DNA of 14,590 bases from assembly GCA_030830285.1 (NCBI GenBank), contig JAURNF010000271.1:1-14590 (forward strand), read 5' to 3'. This stretch comes from Candidatus Kapaibacterium sp. Lineage in GTDB: Bacteria > Bacteroidota > Ignavibacteria > Kapaibacteriales > Kapaibacteriaceae. The position numbers and the translations under genes were made by a program. Every line of letters starts with the position of its first letter. Position 1 is the stretch's first letter. The notes under the pieces are model-generated. The model was not told the DNA's origin. It saw only the letters and a program-made list of their open reading frames with translations, and searched no databases. Shown one piece after another: positions 14,178 through 14,590 of this stretch.

Positions 14178-14590
14178 TTAAAGAATGACGCCGAACAGCG
14201 CGTCGATCACCAGGATACTGGCGGCAGAGATCGTAAACGCCCGAACGGTGGAGTTCCCGACTCCTTCGGCTCCGCCTTCTGTGCGGAACCCTACATGGAC
14301 GCCAATGAGGGCCGTAAAGCCCCCGAATACAAGGGACTTAAGCAGTCCGCGGGATATCTCACCAAGATTGAAGAAGGTCTGTACCGATGTAAAAAACGTG
14401 CTCAGACTGAAGTCGAACATAAAGTTCGTCAGCACATACGCTCCGACCAAGGCCACAACGCTCGAAAACACGGCGAGCACAGGCATCATGGTAATGGCCG
14501 CCACCACACGTGGCATCCCGAGGTATCGATCCTTGTCGATTGCCATCATATCCAGAGCATCGATCTGCTCAGATACCTTCATCGTGCCGA
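14178..14590 (-). CDS. MlaE-type ABC transporter permease (N-terminus beyond right edge)
   Basis: C-terminal 136 residues of an MlaE/YrbE/Ttg2B-family permease (PF02405), the membrane subunit of MCE-type systems that move phospholipids between inner and outer membrane in diderm bacteria. The opening residues GTMKVSEQIDALDMM are a family hallmark, followed by YLGMPRVVA, three hydrophobic segments (about residues 28-55, 88-100 and 115-133 of the visible part), and the conserved GFRTEGGAEGVGNSTVRAF before the last helix. The frame continues without a start into the right edge; an internal ATG at 14582 is not the true start. No ATPase (MlaF) or MCE (MlaD) gene follows downstream; the groESL operon does, so partners must lie upstream or elsewhere. 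Confidence 0.9.
   Translation of the reverse strand, partial: GTMKVSEQIDALDMMAIDKDRYLGMPRVVAAITMMPVLAVFSSVVALVGAYVLTNFMFDFSLSTFFTSVQTFFNLGEISRGLLKSLVFGGFTALIGVHVGFRTEGGAEGVGNSTVRAFTISAASILVIDALFGVIL

Noticed and set aside
1..14590. tRNA, rRNA, CRISPR, insertion sequence, phage or defence genes
   Set aside because: No cloverleaf, regular repeat-spacer pattern, transposase, integrase or terminal inverted repeat was seen; the content reads as core chromosome.

Overview
The window is ordinary, tightly packed bacterial chromosome with about 53% GC by eye. It has no mobile elements, CRISPR arrays, tRNA or rRNA genes. Gene content suggests the Bacteroidota/Chlorobiota/Ignavibacteria/Kapabacteria side of the tree. 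Pointers are a YfhO-type giant membrane protein, a DUF1800 protein, a short TatD, a Bacteroidota-like FAD oxidoreductase, two exact TAnnTTTG -7 boxes, and CIRCE-controlled groESL. This placement is inference; no 16S or marker tree is available here.

Layout. (1) 1-1277, minus: 5'-complete but left-truncated DUF1800 gene. (2) 1356-5802, plus: a three-gene operon of a YfhO-like polytopic membrane protein, an unrecognised 202-aa protein and aspartokinase (lysC), joined by a 4-bp and a 1-bp overlap. (3) 5786-7913, minus: maf, a MalF/UgpA-type ABC permease with no partner genes, and plsY, joined by GTGA and ATGA overlaps. plsY converges on lysC and overlaps it by 17 bp. (4) 7963-11462, minus: tatD, tcdA, an FAD-dependent oxidoreductase, a YtqB/MnmM-type methyltransferase and a secreted glutathione peroxidase. 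All four junctions are exact ATGA overlaps. (5) 11527-11934, minus: small four-helix membrane protein directly behind the groEL terminator. (6) 12016-14115, minus: groES-groEL with promoter, CIRCE operator and a strong intrinsic terminator. (7) 14178-14590, minus: C-terminal part of an MlaE-type lipid-transport permease, cut by the right edge.

The most interesting unit is block 4. A tRNA t6A-cyclising enzyme (TcdA) is translationally coupled to an FAD oxidoreductase that resembles the oxidase half of MnmC, and that is coupled to a MnmM-type methyltransferase, the functional counterpart of the other half. Together they could make mnm5s2U from cmnm5s2U at tRNA position 34 without a fused MnmC. 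This is a hypothesis from family membership and gene order, not shown by the sequence alone.

Most long overlapping frames opposite the real genes are coding shadows and were left out. No gene-free stretch exceeds 300 bases; the largest is 13984-14177 (194 bp), which holds the groE control region and a hairpin.
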